From Bidens hawaiensis (Eukaryota > Streptophyta > Magnoliopsida > Asterales > Asteraceae), in contig JAIQDT010001108.1 of assembly GCA_021521415.1 (NCBI GenBank), positions 186,001 through 250,000 of the forward strand: a stretch of DNA of 64,000 nt, in the 5' to 3' direction. The translations under genes and the position numbers were made by a program. Of the stretch, positions 47,969-58,735 are shown piece after piece. Under the pieces are notes generated by a model. The model saw only the letters and a list, made by a program, of their open reading frames with translations. It ran no database searches and was not told where the DNA came from. Every line of letters starts with the position of its first letter. The first letter of the stretch is position 1.

Positions 47969-50210
47969 TGAGATAGTATTACTCGATCCTATAGATATAA
48001 AGGTCTTACAATAGTGGAGATACGACTCTTTGTTTGCACATATCGGGATCATCACTTATGTGTGTTTACGAATAACATTGACGTGTGGGTCTATATATAT
48101 CCACATGCATATAGTAGTTATTTTATATAGAGTAAATATAAATGTTATAAGTAGATTTTTTAAGTTAGTATATAAGAAGATTAAAATATATATTAGTATA
48201 AATTCAAGATTCGTAGCAGCAGTCGAGTCGATAGGGTGGGAACAGCACCGATGGTGGAGAGATGCAAGCCCTAAACCACTTTCTGGCCACTCACCATATC
48301 ATGTATAAACCAATTGCTCAATTCAAATACATACATTCTAGTTTTTTAACCATCGTCCGAACAATATCATCATCAATACCGCTATTTGTTTTATCTCTTT
48401 CGGATTCTCTATCGAGTGTTGATATCGTACTGGCACTGTAACGAACCAAACTAATATGGACCCGCCGAGTTATAAGTTATAACTGCAAATTATATAGAGT
48501 TTGACTTAGGGATTGTTTGGTAGTCTCTTAATAATTCAATTAAAAAGCTACAACTGAATCGAACAGAGGTACATAGTATGTTTGGTTCATTGAAAAGACA
48601 TTTTTTTAATGGTCCGCTGAGTCTCTTAATGGTTAGGTTTTCGAGACATGCTGAATGATTTAAAGGATACCTCTTAATCACCCATGTCTCTTAACGATTT
48701 TGTGCAAGAACACCAAACAACCCCTTAGTTATTTCTTTTTATGATAATGTTTTACGTTTCGGTCTGAATTTTGTGAGTTAACACACCATAATGCGCATGG
48801 GTGGTTCAACAGTTTCACTTCTCTTTTTTTGTCGGTTTAACGGTTTCATCATAAAGTACGGTCCAAGTAGTTTCTTTTAGTTACAGACTTCCAATTTCCA
48901 AAGACCCATTGTGTATTTATAATGGGCATCTATTCAATTACAGCCTACTTCACTTAGCATGCAATTACATTGACCCAAATTAGATTTATCCATCTTTTAT
49001 TCCTCTCACACGGTTAACAATTTTAGACAAAATCCGAACACGACATGGAGATAATCAAATTTTAGGTTGGACTATTCACCTCATTTAAAAAGTTGATCTT
49101 GTTTGGTTGACCATTTATTTAAATGGGTCGTGTTTGAATTAACATGTTTAACTCATTTAACAAAACTTGGTGATCCACTAGCCAGTTTTTGACCCGTCTA
49201 ACCCAAATATATACGATCCAACAACCCAATCAAAACGGTTACAGCTTGATAGTTACTAATCAACCCGTCAAATCATTTGGCACATTTAAATATATGGGTT
49301 AAAAGGGTCGTTTTCAGATACACGATTTTAAATTGTGCCGGTTAGAGCTTTTATCATGCATAAAAATATATGTCGTATTCGGGTCGAACATTAATATACG
49401 AGATAAAAACATGTATGAATAACTATATGATGAATATAAATACATAAAGCATATAAAATTGGGCAATATTTTAAAAACTTTTAATTTTTATATTTTGTTT
49501 TTAACGGTCAATGAATTATTCTAATGGACTACTTGCTAAATTCATTACATCCGGATGCACTCGTCTTTTGATGCAGGAAAAATCCTCGTTTAAGGCCAAC
49601 GCCCGTGAACACTTGCCCGAAGGCACAACAATGCAGTGAGACAATACATGTTTAGTTCAAAGATCCAACTAGTGATTTTCACCTATTCGTCTAGTCTCCA
49701 ATCATCATCAGATGGCGCCTAAACTAAATAACGGAGGCAAAAATCGAACATGAGTCATATAAAACACCAAATATCTCACCAATCTACCACCAGCTTATTA
49801 ACACTTTTAACATTTATCTAGCTAGCCATAGCAAATAATGAGTAAAAACTTAATATACGAAAAAAATATGATACAGTGAAAGATGTAAAATATAAAATCA
49901 GTTTGGGTCCAGTAAATCGGTTTCTAAACCGACCCACTTCATCAAAAAAGCTTGGTTTGATCCGTTTGGCCTAGACCCAAACTGGTAGTTCTTAGTCTCA
50001 CTCGCTGAAACCGGTTTTAAACCGGATCCGATTTGAAAAACATGAAAAATACCGACTTTAAACCCTAATCTGGTTTATAACTCAACCCGAATCGATTTCC
50101 TCTTAAACCGGTTTATAACCCGAACGGTTATTTTACAAGTGTGTTGACTGGGGTGACATAATCAACGTCAAAACCCTTAAAACAGCAAATCTTGAAGCTT
50201 ATTTGTGAAA
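47969..50210. other. Spacer
   Basis: Apart from the Harbinger-type miniature element listed next, I see only AT-rich sequence. It includes degenerate GGTTTTAAACCGG-type words at 49900-50130 upstream of the PRPP synthetase gene. Confidence 0.5.
48509..48724. mobile_element. Harbinger/Tourist-type MITE with TTA target duplication
   Basis: The left end GGGATTGTTTGGT and right end ACCAAACAACCCC are inverted repeats with one mismatch. TTA flanks it at 48506-48508 and 48725-48727. It is 216 bases and non-coding. A TTA duplication and GGG-initial ends are characteristic of PIF/Harbinger miniatures. Confidence 0.85.
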
Positions 50211-53200
50211 ATGGAGAAACCCAATAAAAAGCAAGTGCTTTTATTCTACTGTGTTGAATCCCAAGAGCTTGCTCACAAGATTTCAGATCAATCAGATCTT
50301 ATTCAGCTCCAATCAATCAACTGGAGGTATTATTACAAAATGGATATTAATATTACTGTTGGGCATTATTATTATTATTATTATTGCAGCTTTGATATTT
50401 ATAAATTTGAACTTTTAAGTTGATTGAAAAGATGATAAAGTTTGTATCTTTATTAGTTGCAGCCGGATTAAGGTTCAGGGTTTAGGGTTTATCGAATAAT
50501 ATTGAACTTTAAAAATATAATGTAAATTGTGAAATATATTAGGGGATTTTTGGATCTTTACTAAATTAAAACATTTAGGTTGCTTAAAAAGATTATAAAG
50601 TTTGTATCTTTACTAGTTGCAGCCCTGATTAGGATTTAGGGTTTAGGGTTTATCTAAGAATATTGAACTTTAAAAACCCTAGAAATATAATGTAAAATTT
50701 TGAAATGCATTAGGGGCTGTTTGGATCTTTACTAAGTTAAAACATTTAGATTGATTAAAAAGATTATAAAGTTTGCGTCTTTACAAGTTAAAACATTCAG
50801 GTTGCTTGAAAAGGTGATAAAGTTTGTATCTTTATTAGTTGCAAGGGGATTAAGGTTTAGAGTTTAGGGTTTATTGGATGATACTAAAACTTTAAAAACC
50901 CTAAAACTATAATTTAATAATTTAAATTCTGAAATGTATTAGGGGCTGTTTGGATCTTTATTAAATCAAAACATTCAGATTGATTGAAAAGATTATAAAG
51001 TTTGAATCTTTAAAAGTTAAAACATTCAGGTTGCTTGAAAAGATTATAAAGTTTGAATCTTTACAAGTTAAAACATTCAGGTTGCTTGAAAAATTATAAA
51101 GTTTGTATCTTTATTAGTTGCAGCGGGGTTAAGGTTTAGAGTTTAGGCTTTATCAGATGATACTGAAACTTCAAAACATTCAGATTTATTTAAAAAGATT
51201 ATAAATTTTGTATCTTTACTAGTTGCAGCTCGATTAGGGTTTATTCGATCATACTGAACTTTAAATATCCTAAAAATACAATGTAAAATTTGAAATACAT
51301 TGATCTTTATTAAATTGAATAAAAACATTCTGATTGCTTTAAAAGATTATTAAGTTTGTATCTTTAGTCTTTACATGTTAAATCATTCAGTTTGCTTGAA
51401 AAGATGATAAAGTTTGTATCTTTACTAGTTGCAGCCTGATTAGGGTTTAAGATTTAGCTAATGATAATGAATTTTAAAAACCATAAAACTACAATGTAAA
51501 TTCTGAAAAAAATTAGGGGCTGTTTGGATTTTTACTAAATTTAAACATTCAGATTGCTTAAGTAGATGATAAAATTTGCATCTTTTCTAGTTAATCTGTT
51601 ATTTATGCTTAGTTTAATAGAGTTTTTAGTGAAAGGATGAAATTAATTTTGATTATCTAATTGTTTTGTTACATTTTACTTTCAAAATCATAACTCTGAC
51701 TTTATTTTTACTGTTTTAGGAGTTTTGATGATGGGTTTCCCAACTTATTCATAAACAATGCTAAAGATATCCGAGGCCAGCATGTTGCGTTTCTCGCGTC
51801 ATTCAGCTCACCAGCCGTCATTTTTGAACAACTTTCTGTTATATTCGCACTCCCAAGGCTTTTTGTTGCTTCCTTCACATTGGTGTTACCATTTTTTCCA
51901 ACGGGTTCTTTTGAACGAATGGAAGAAGAGGGAGATGTAGCGACTGCGTTTACCATGGCGAGAATATTATCAAATATTCCCGTGTCAAGAGGCGGACCCA
52001 CAAGCTTAGTTATTTATGACATACATGCTTTGCAGGTCGGTTTGTTAGTAGAAAACAATTCAAGATTTATATTAGTTAGTTGGTTAATTTTTTTCTTTTA
52101 ATGGTTTTAATAAAAATTGTATCTTTGCAGGAAAGATTTTACTTTGGGGACCATGTTTTACCTTGTTTTGAAACCGGGATGCCTCTCTTGAAGCAACGTC
52201 TTCAACAACTTCCAGATGCTGATAATGTTAGTAGTTAGATATACATTTAGGGGTGTTTGGATTTGCGTTTTAAAGTTAATAATCGTTAAGCAGGTTTTGG
52301 TGTATGGAAAATTCAATTATGCGTTTGGTTAGTTAGGGGTCAAAGAATCAATTTCATATTTTCGAGGGGTAAAAAAAAGATTTTTATAATTACTTAACCT
52401 ATCTTCATTTTTTGCGAGAATGTTCTTTTTTATCATTTTACATTTTTGATAATTTCATATATTTAGCCAAAAAAGTCATAACATCAAACATACCTATTTT
52501 CAAATTTATGACATTTATACCCTTTCCTTAAATCTTGCATTTGGATATGCGAGTTTGAAATGTAAAACAAAGAAAAGGGTATAATGGTGATATTATGAAT
52601 TGTATTTAGTAAATGAGTAAATACAAAATTTTAAGTTTTTCAAATGGTTACATTTGATATTAATTTTTATGTATGTACTTTTTTTTATATAAATCTTTAG
52701 GTTGTGATCGCCTTTCCAGATGATGGAGCTTGGAAGCGGTTCCACAAACTGTTGGATAATTTTCACACAGTGAGTTTAACTATCTTATCTTAATAAATTT
52801 TATAAATTAATTTTTTTTATAGAAACACTATATGATGATTGTCAATGACAGGTGGTTTGTGCAAAAGTTCGTGAAGGTGATAAACGGATCGTGAGGCTGA
52901 AAGAAGGTGATCCTGCTGGTCGCCATGTAGTAATCGTTGATGATTTAGTTCAATCGGGAGGCACTTTGATCGAATGTCAGGTACGTTCATAATTAAAATC
53001 TTTATTAAACATATTCTCGTTAATTTGTTCAATATATATATTTTTGTGATGCAGAAAGTTTTGGCGGCTCATGGAGCAAACAAAGTTAGTGCTTATGTTA
53101 CTCATGCGGTTTTCCCTAAAAAGTCATGGGAGAGATTTGTTCATAAACACGGTGGTTAGATTGCTATCTCTCTCGTGGTTTATATTATAAGAAATAAAAA

Positions 53201-53378
53201 ACAATGTGATTTAACATGTATTTGTTTATTATATTTGTGTGCAGAAAACTCGAAGAAGGCGTTTGAGTACTTTTGGGTCACAGATTCGTGCGCTAATACT
53301 GTTAAAGAGATTGCAAACAAAGCTCCCTTTGAAGTCATAAGTCTGGCTGGATCTATTGCAGATGCACTTCAAATATGA
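50211..53378 (+). CDS. PRS4: Class II ribose-phosphate pyrophosphokinase (PRS4-like)
   Basis: Seven exons, 50211-50326, 51720-52035, 52131-52226, 52701-52769, 52852-52980, 53055-53154 and 53245-53378, join in one uninterrupted frame of 319 residues. The enzyme makes PRPP from ribose 5-phosphate and ATP for purine, pyrimidine, His, Trp and NAD synthesis. Diagnostic blocks are [14 protein letters not shown] across the exon 2-3 junction and the PRPP-binding loop [14 protein letters not shown] at residues 225-238, both complete. The length and the missing transit peptide fit the cytosolic plant PRS4-type (class II, phosphate-independent) enzyme rather than the longer plastid forms. The ATG at 50211 is chosen because the conserved frame begins there. 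Intron 1 is about 1.4 kb and filled with a degenerate repeat. The gene is convergent with the PRMT6 gene about 1 kb away. Confidence 0.93.
50425..51590. repeat. Degenerate tandem repeat filling PRPP synthetase intron 1
   Basis: Units of about 150-200 bases, in whole and part, share AAAGTTTGTATCTTTACTAGTTGCAG, TTTAGGGTTTA and TTAGGGGCTGTTTGGATCTTT. Five or more copies of the AGTTGCAG segment, a plausible 3' splice site, occur before the real acceptor at 51718-51719. Confidence 0.8.
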
Positions 53379-54359
53379 TGTATTATTCATTGCCCGAGAT
53401 GACGACTTGGCAAAATCCTAAAGAGTTTAGGAGAGGGGAGAAAAATGTTTAATTTATCGGTCGTCGTCATTTTGACATTTTGTTATTTAGAAAGGGATAA
53501 GTAAGACACATGACAGACTCTAGAAGTACTAATGCTTGATCTGTTTTTTTTTTATACTTTTGTTCTGTTTCTTAAGGTGTTGTGTTGAGCATTAATAAAT
53601 TTTATAAACCATTATGTAGTCGCCAAAAGGTTGAGTCTTGACGATCTTGACTGCTTCATGTCAAAACTGTTTTAGGCCCCTCGTGTGAGTTAAAGTTTTT
53701 GAGCCCAAGTATACAGGTGGAGATTTTTAAGCTAACTTAAAGTTATGAAAATAGGAAGCATAACTAACATTAAAATTTACGAGTCCAAGTATCGAACCAA
53801 GGCGCGTGTTTAGCTAAAGAAGTAGATGCCGACATGGCGGGTTCGCACATTAATCCGTTATTTTTTTAAATTTAGAAAAATTGCTTTATGTCAAAACTAG
53901 ATATCTTGCAACAAAATTAAACTATAATGGAGAAATAAGCATGAGTTAAAGTGTTAAACATGTACTTTTGTACTTTTGGTTGTAAATTTACACTCAACAA
54001 AACTACCTATCTTTTAAAGTTAAAAGTGTTAAACATGTCATTCATGTCAACCTATAAATATATAAACATTCTATGTGTTGACAGAGTTTCAGGTTTGACC
54101 CGTCAACCCACGAATACAACCCTTTTAGCATCCCCATCGTACATGTATTGATGACTCAAGATGAGGAACAAGTACGTTTTAAACGACCAATAAAGATCAG
54201 AAATGAGAAAGTGCACCTTAAACCGACCTGTCTCGTTACAAAATCTTACACTCCCCATAATTTCTACCTACCTAAAAAACACAAACACAGTTTTCCTTAG
54301 TCTTCATGGTAAAAAAACAATGAAGCCCGTAAACTACAATGTCAACAACTCTAACTTGG
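53379..54359. other. Intergenic region between convergent PRS4 and PRMT6 genes
   Basis: It contains the 3' ends of both genes. The sequence is AT-rich and no other gene is seen. Confidence 0.6.
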
Positions 54360-54902
54360 TCAACGCAACACGCTTTCTTTTACAAAAGACCGCCCACCCG
54401 ACCTGCAAAAACATATTCATAACGACTAACGGTTACACACGGGTCAAAACAATTTTGATAAAACAATGTAGTAATATATAATAATCACTAGGTTGTTTTA
54501 ACAAAGAACGAATAACTCACGCGTATTCAAGATGAATGTTCATGAACCGCGCGTTCTCTTTGCTTTGTGTTAATGTAACAGAACCATCAATAACCTGATC
54601 CTGCTCTATATCTATCGGTTCATAAAAATACACCATCGTCTGCCAAAAAAATAAACAATTAATAAAAAGAACAGCAAAATATCAAAAAAAAGGAAGTATT
54701 AGAGTACCTGTTGCCAATGTGTAGGAGGGTCCGGTCCTCGGGTGCGGTTGACAGAACAAGTGCGTCATCCGGATTGGCCTGTTTCCTTCTTTGACCGCCA
54801 GTCGTTTTGGTTGACTCGTTAACCGAAGCTGATTCACCAACATTAGCGGGCCCACTAAACTCGACATCAAACCAGAATGCAAACCCATTGAAAGAAGCTG
54901 AA

Positions 54903-54928
54903 ATAATAATAATAATAATTATTATTAT

Positions 54929-54985
<57 letters not shown>
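54903..54985. repeat. AAT microsatellite in PRMT6 intron 10
   Basis: An (AAT)n run with a central inverted ATT stretch lies just upstream (in transcript sense) of the exon 11 acceptor. Confidence 0.9.
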
Positions 54986-54986
<1 letters not shown>

Positions 54987-55709
54987 GAACTAGTTAAACC
55001 AGTATTAAATTACTTTACCAAAATAAAATTAAGTGAGTTTACCTCGCATCATAGATTGAAATTTAAAGCTTGATGTAACAGATTCTAACTCTTAATTGTG
55101 ACTGTATAGCAATCCACATGCTTTACCTGTTTCCAGTTAAACAAAATAATAAAATATATGACACAAAAAAATTAATATTAAACATATGAAAAGAAACTAA
55201 CCACATGTGGCCATGTAAGAATATTTTCTCCACTTATTGTCTCCACAGATGGCTCTTCAAAGGCGCATTGTTTCACCAAATGTAATATCGGAGACACTGT
55301 AATAAAAATACAATATATAAATAAAATTATTACTTATGCATACATCTATACATATAGAAAAAGTTTTACTCACTGTCGATTCCATACACATTGCGCCAAA
55401 AATCAACACTTTCTGCATATCTGTTAGGATGTGTAATGGGAGCCATGTATAGCTGCAGTAAATACAATGAAAATTAAAAAAAGTTCTATTATGTTATTTA
55501 ACGATTATAACCGGTGACGATAATAAAGAAATAAGAGCGTATACCACTGCATTAGAAGGAAGGATAAGACCGCCAGGTTTTAACCAGCGGTCTCTAGCAA
55601 TAATAACACTCCCAAGCATGCTCTACAATACAACAATAATATTATTAGATACAAGTAATAATCATAAACTTTGGAAATAACATATATATATATATATATA
55701 TATAGGATC

Positions 55710-56177
55710 AGGATCATGAGAGAATTTTTTTGAAATTGAGAACTATGAGAACCATTTTGGATCACAAAAAACCCAAAAATAAAAAAAAAAATCATAAAAT
55801 AAAAAAAAACACAAAAAGGAAAAAGGTAAAAAACCAAAATTCTTATTTTAACCTCCCGATTTCATATAAAAAAAACCTCGGCTTAGCTAAATTATATACA
55901 CATATGTATAATATATGTATAATTTAAGATAAATGATACCATACATATGTGTATATTACGTAACTAAAGATTAAATAAAATTATACATGTGTGTATAATA
56001 CGACGTTTTTTTTAATGAAACCGGAATGAAATATAAGAATTTTGGTTTTTTTACTTTTTAAAAATTTTTGTTATTTTTTGTTTTATGATTTTTTAATATA
56101 TATTTTTTAAAGGTGTTTTTAGTGGTCCAAAATGGTTCTCAAAGTTCTCAATTTGCAAAGGGTTCTTTTAGGATCCT
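55710..56177. mobile_element. Miniature element with 56-base inverted ends in PRMT6 intron 6
   Basis: The left end (55710-55765) and right end (56122-56177) are imperfect inverted repeats sharing AATTGAGAACT.TGAGAACC and ATTTTGG.. blocks. TA-dinucleotide runs lie on both sides (55683-55704 and about 56199-56228). Long inverted ends and no coding content suggest a MULE-type MITE. Confidence 0.75.
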
Positions 56178-56191
56178 TACCCGTCTTTGGC

Positions 56192-56229
<38 letters not shown>

Positions 56230-57540
56230 CGATTACCTCATAGAGAAGCATATAACCCATCCACTCAGAAATTATAACATCAACCTCTTCATCAATTTGA
56301 ACATCCTGCACACAAACAATAGAATGTCATAATTTGGATAATACAAAAAATCCCATGAATTATATCAAAATTAAGTACCTCAACACGTCCGTGTAAAACA
56401 ATTATTTTGTCAGAAAGATTGTTTGCCTTGACAACTTCATTTGCCTGGTTCAAATTTTTTTAACAAAACAACATTAAATTTAAAATTATGAAAAAAAATA
56501 TTGTTAACAATATTATGGTAAACCTTTAAAACTTGAGAAAATATACCTGCAATGCTATCTCACTGGCATCCACTGCATAAACCTGATAAAACGTAAAGGT
56601 TAACATTAAAAAACAAATAGTCATAAATTGCTTAAACAATCTTACTCGTTTTGTGCCTGCTTGAGCACAAAATATTGAGAGAATGCCAGTGCCACAGCCA
56701 ACATCTACAACAACCTATGACACAAGTGATTGCAATATATATTAAGTATAAAAACAGATTATCATATTACATGATTCAAAGTGAGCTCTCCAAAACAATG
56801 GCATTTTATATATCCATTGCCAATACCGTAAACAAAACTTCCATTAACTGTTAAGTATAAACTTAATACGATAATTTTTCTTACTTTGCCTTCAATATGA
56901 CTCTGATGTTGTAAAATCGCCGTCCTGTAAGTTTCTGTCCGCACACGATCCTGCAGTGTACAAGAATGAGGAAAATGTAAATAGTGGAAATTAATTACTG
57001 CTTGAAGAAACATAACTGATAAGCTGTAGCAACATGCTGCAGCCCGTAAAACAAAGTTAATTTAGATCCTATATATATAAAAATAAAAACTAAATGTCTC
57101 ATGGTATACTAGTAGTCTCTTGATGTTCTGACCAGATTGTCCTTTAATTGTAAACACGTCGTAAATTTTTATCTTTCCTAGATTTAAGTTTCAATCACAC
57201 CTCCTTGTGCTTCTTTTGCTTGGCTTTTATCTTCTCATGTTCTTGTCGTAGACGATGCCGAAGCGCTCGCCTGGGAACCAGAAGCATATTTATTGAGCCT
57301 CGCCTGAAAAATGGGTATAGGCGCAAGAAGCGAGGGCTTATAACAACTATGGTACTTTTAATTGTTGCCACTTAATAAAGAATACCTAGTTTCCACCCGT
57401 GGATATAGTTCAGTTTAAACCAAACCATGTTAAATCCTCGTGTTCGTTTTATTGTTTTCGTATGTGCACAAATCCCTAATAGATTTGACTTGCACCTCTC
57501 TAGGGATGAGATTTTGTTTGTCGGTACAGGTACCCAGATT

Positions 57541-57991
57541 CATAGTTATCAAAGGAGCTAGGCGCACTTAAGGCGCATAGGCCTCTCTTGGGGCGCAAAA
57601 TAAGTGAGGGCCTAAGACAAGAAAAGCGCACTTAAATAAAATATATATAAATATATTATGTATTAGAAAAATAATATTATTCTTCATATATAATAAACAA
57701 AGGCTATTAGTACCAAAAGCTCTAAAAGAGTCGGGATTCAAATGTAATTCCAAAACTTGAATAACAAATTGTTCAAAGTAAAGTACCAAAATGTTCAGAA
57801 CATAAAACCAAAAGGTCAAAAAGTAATAAATAGTAAACGTTCAAATGACTATTGTTCTTGATCTGTCATTAATGAGAGGTGTTGTCACCTTCAAGAAGCG
57901 AAGGCCTAGGAACTAGAAGCGCAGATATTGGGCCTGGCCTGGCCTGGAAAATGGGCCTAGGCGCAAGAGGCGAGGGCTTTTAAGAACTATG
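57541..57991. mobile_element. Non-autonomous hAT element with 8-base target duplication, PRMT6 intron 1
   Basis: Perfect direct repeats CCCAGATT at 57533-57540 and 57992-57999 flank a 451-base unit. Its ends, CATAGTTATCAAAGG and CTTTTAAGAACTATG, are imperfect inverted repeats. Eight-base duplications are diagnostic of hAT insertion. A truncated relative of the right half lies at about 57225-57345. Confidence 0.82.
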
Positions 57992-58735
57992 CCCAGATTT
58001 ACTAATTTTAGGTACGGGTACTTTTGGGTATAGGTACGGGAATTATGGGAACTCTTACCCATTAGGAATACGCAGTGGTTTTTATTGGGATTTTCAAAAC
58101 TTATAACTCTAACCGTGTTTTTATTGGGAGCGGACTTTTCAAAACCACTGATAATCAAAATATTAAGTACTAACCGTACTAATTAAACCAATCAGACCCT
58201 AGGTATATTCTCTTCTTCTTCTTCCAATCAATAACTAGTACCATCCACCATAAATGAATTTTATATTATTGTTGATCTGTTTCATTTTTAGTTTTGGGAT
58301 TAGAGAGATTTAAAAAAAAAGAAAAAGTACCTAAAGCATCGTACCGGTACCCAATTCAGGTACAGGTACGGGTACCCAAATTTACTGATTTTCGGTACGA
58401 GTATATTAAACTCAAACAATGCAGACTCATAAATCACCAAAACAAAACAAAACAAAAATCTAAAAAATAAAATTAATCAGTAACAACAAGAGCAGTAGTA
58501 CCTTAATCATCTCTTCATGAATACCAACATGAGAATAAGACTGAAAGTAAGCCTTATCGAAGTCCGTACAAGGAGGCGTCTGTATATCACGATGAACCCT
58601 GCTACGAGACGACCTATGAGTATGAGATGACTCCCATGGTGGGTTGAAGTGATCTGATGATTGGTGGTGGCCGTTGTTACTGTAACTGCTACCCGCTGCT
58701 GCTGCTGGTGGTAGTGGTGAAGAAGAAGAAGACAT

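Larger units (their letters stand above)
54360..58735 (-). pseudogene. PRMT6: Protein arginine methyltransferase 6, two frameshifts
   Basis: Thirteen exons are recognisable on the minus strand: 58735-58502, 56950-56885, 56714-56646, 56582-56547, 56444-56379, 56305-56237, 55622-55545, 55452-55374, 55296-55202, 55126-55043, 54897-54708, 54639-54521 and 54402-54360. PRMT6 methylates arginine on histones and other nuclear proteins using SAM. Motif I VDVGCGTG (about residues 103-110), post-I YAVDAS and the double-E loop start SEWMGY (170-175) are intact. Exon 10 is one base short after VDCYTVTI, so translation would stop at TAG after residue 277. Exon 11 has a 5-base tandem duplication (GGACC twice, near 54730-54741) just before the THW loop. 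Without these lesions the frame would run about 407 residues to a normal end. The gene looks recently disabled, or the sequence carries two errors. Confidence 0.85.

Noticed and set aside
54903..54985. Poly-Ile open frame over the AAT repeat
   Set aside because: A microsatellite inside a PRMT6 intron, not a coding sequence.
55580..55837. Hydrophobic frame resembling a membrane protein
   Set aside because: It covers a TA repeat and the end of an intronic miniature element; PRMT6 exon 7 lies in another frame of the same strand.
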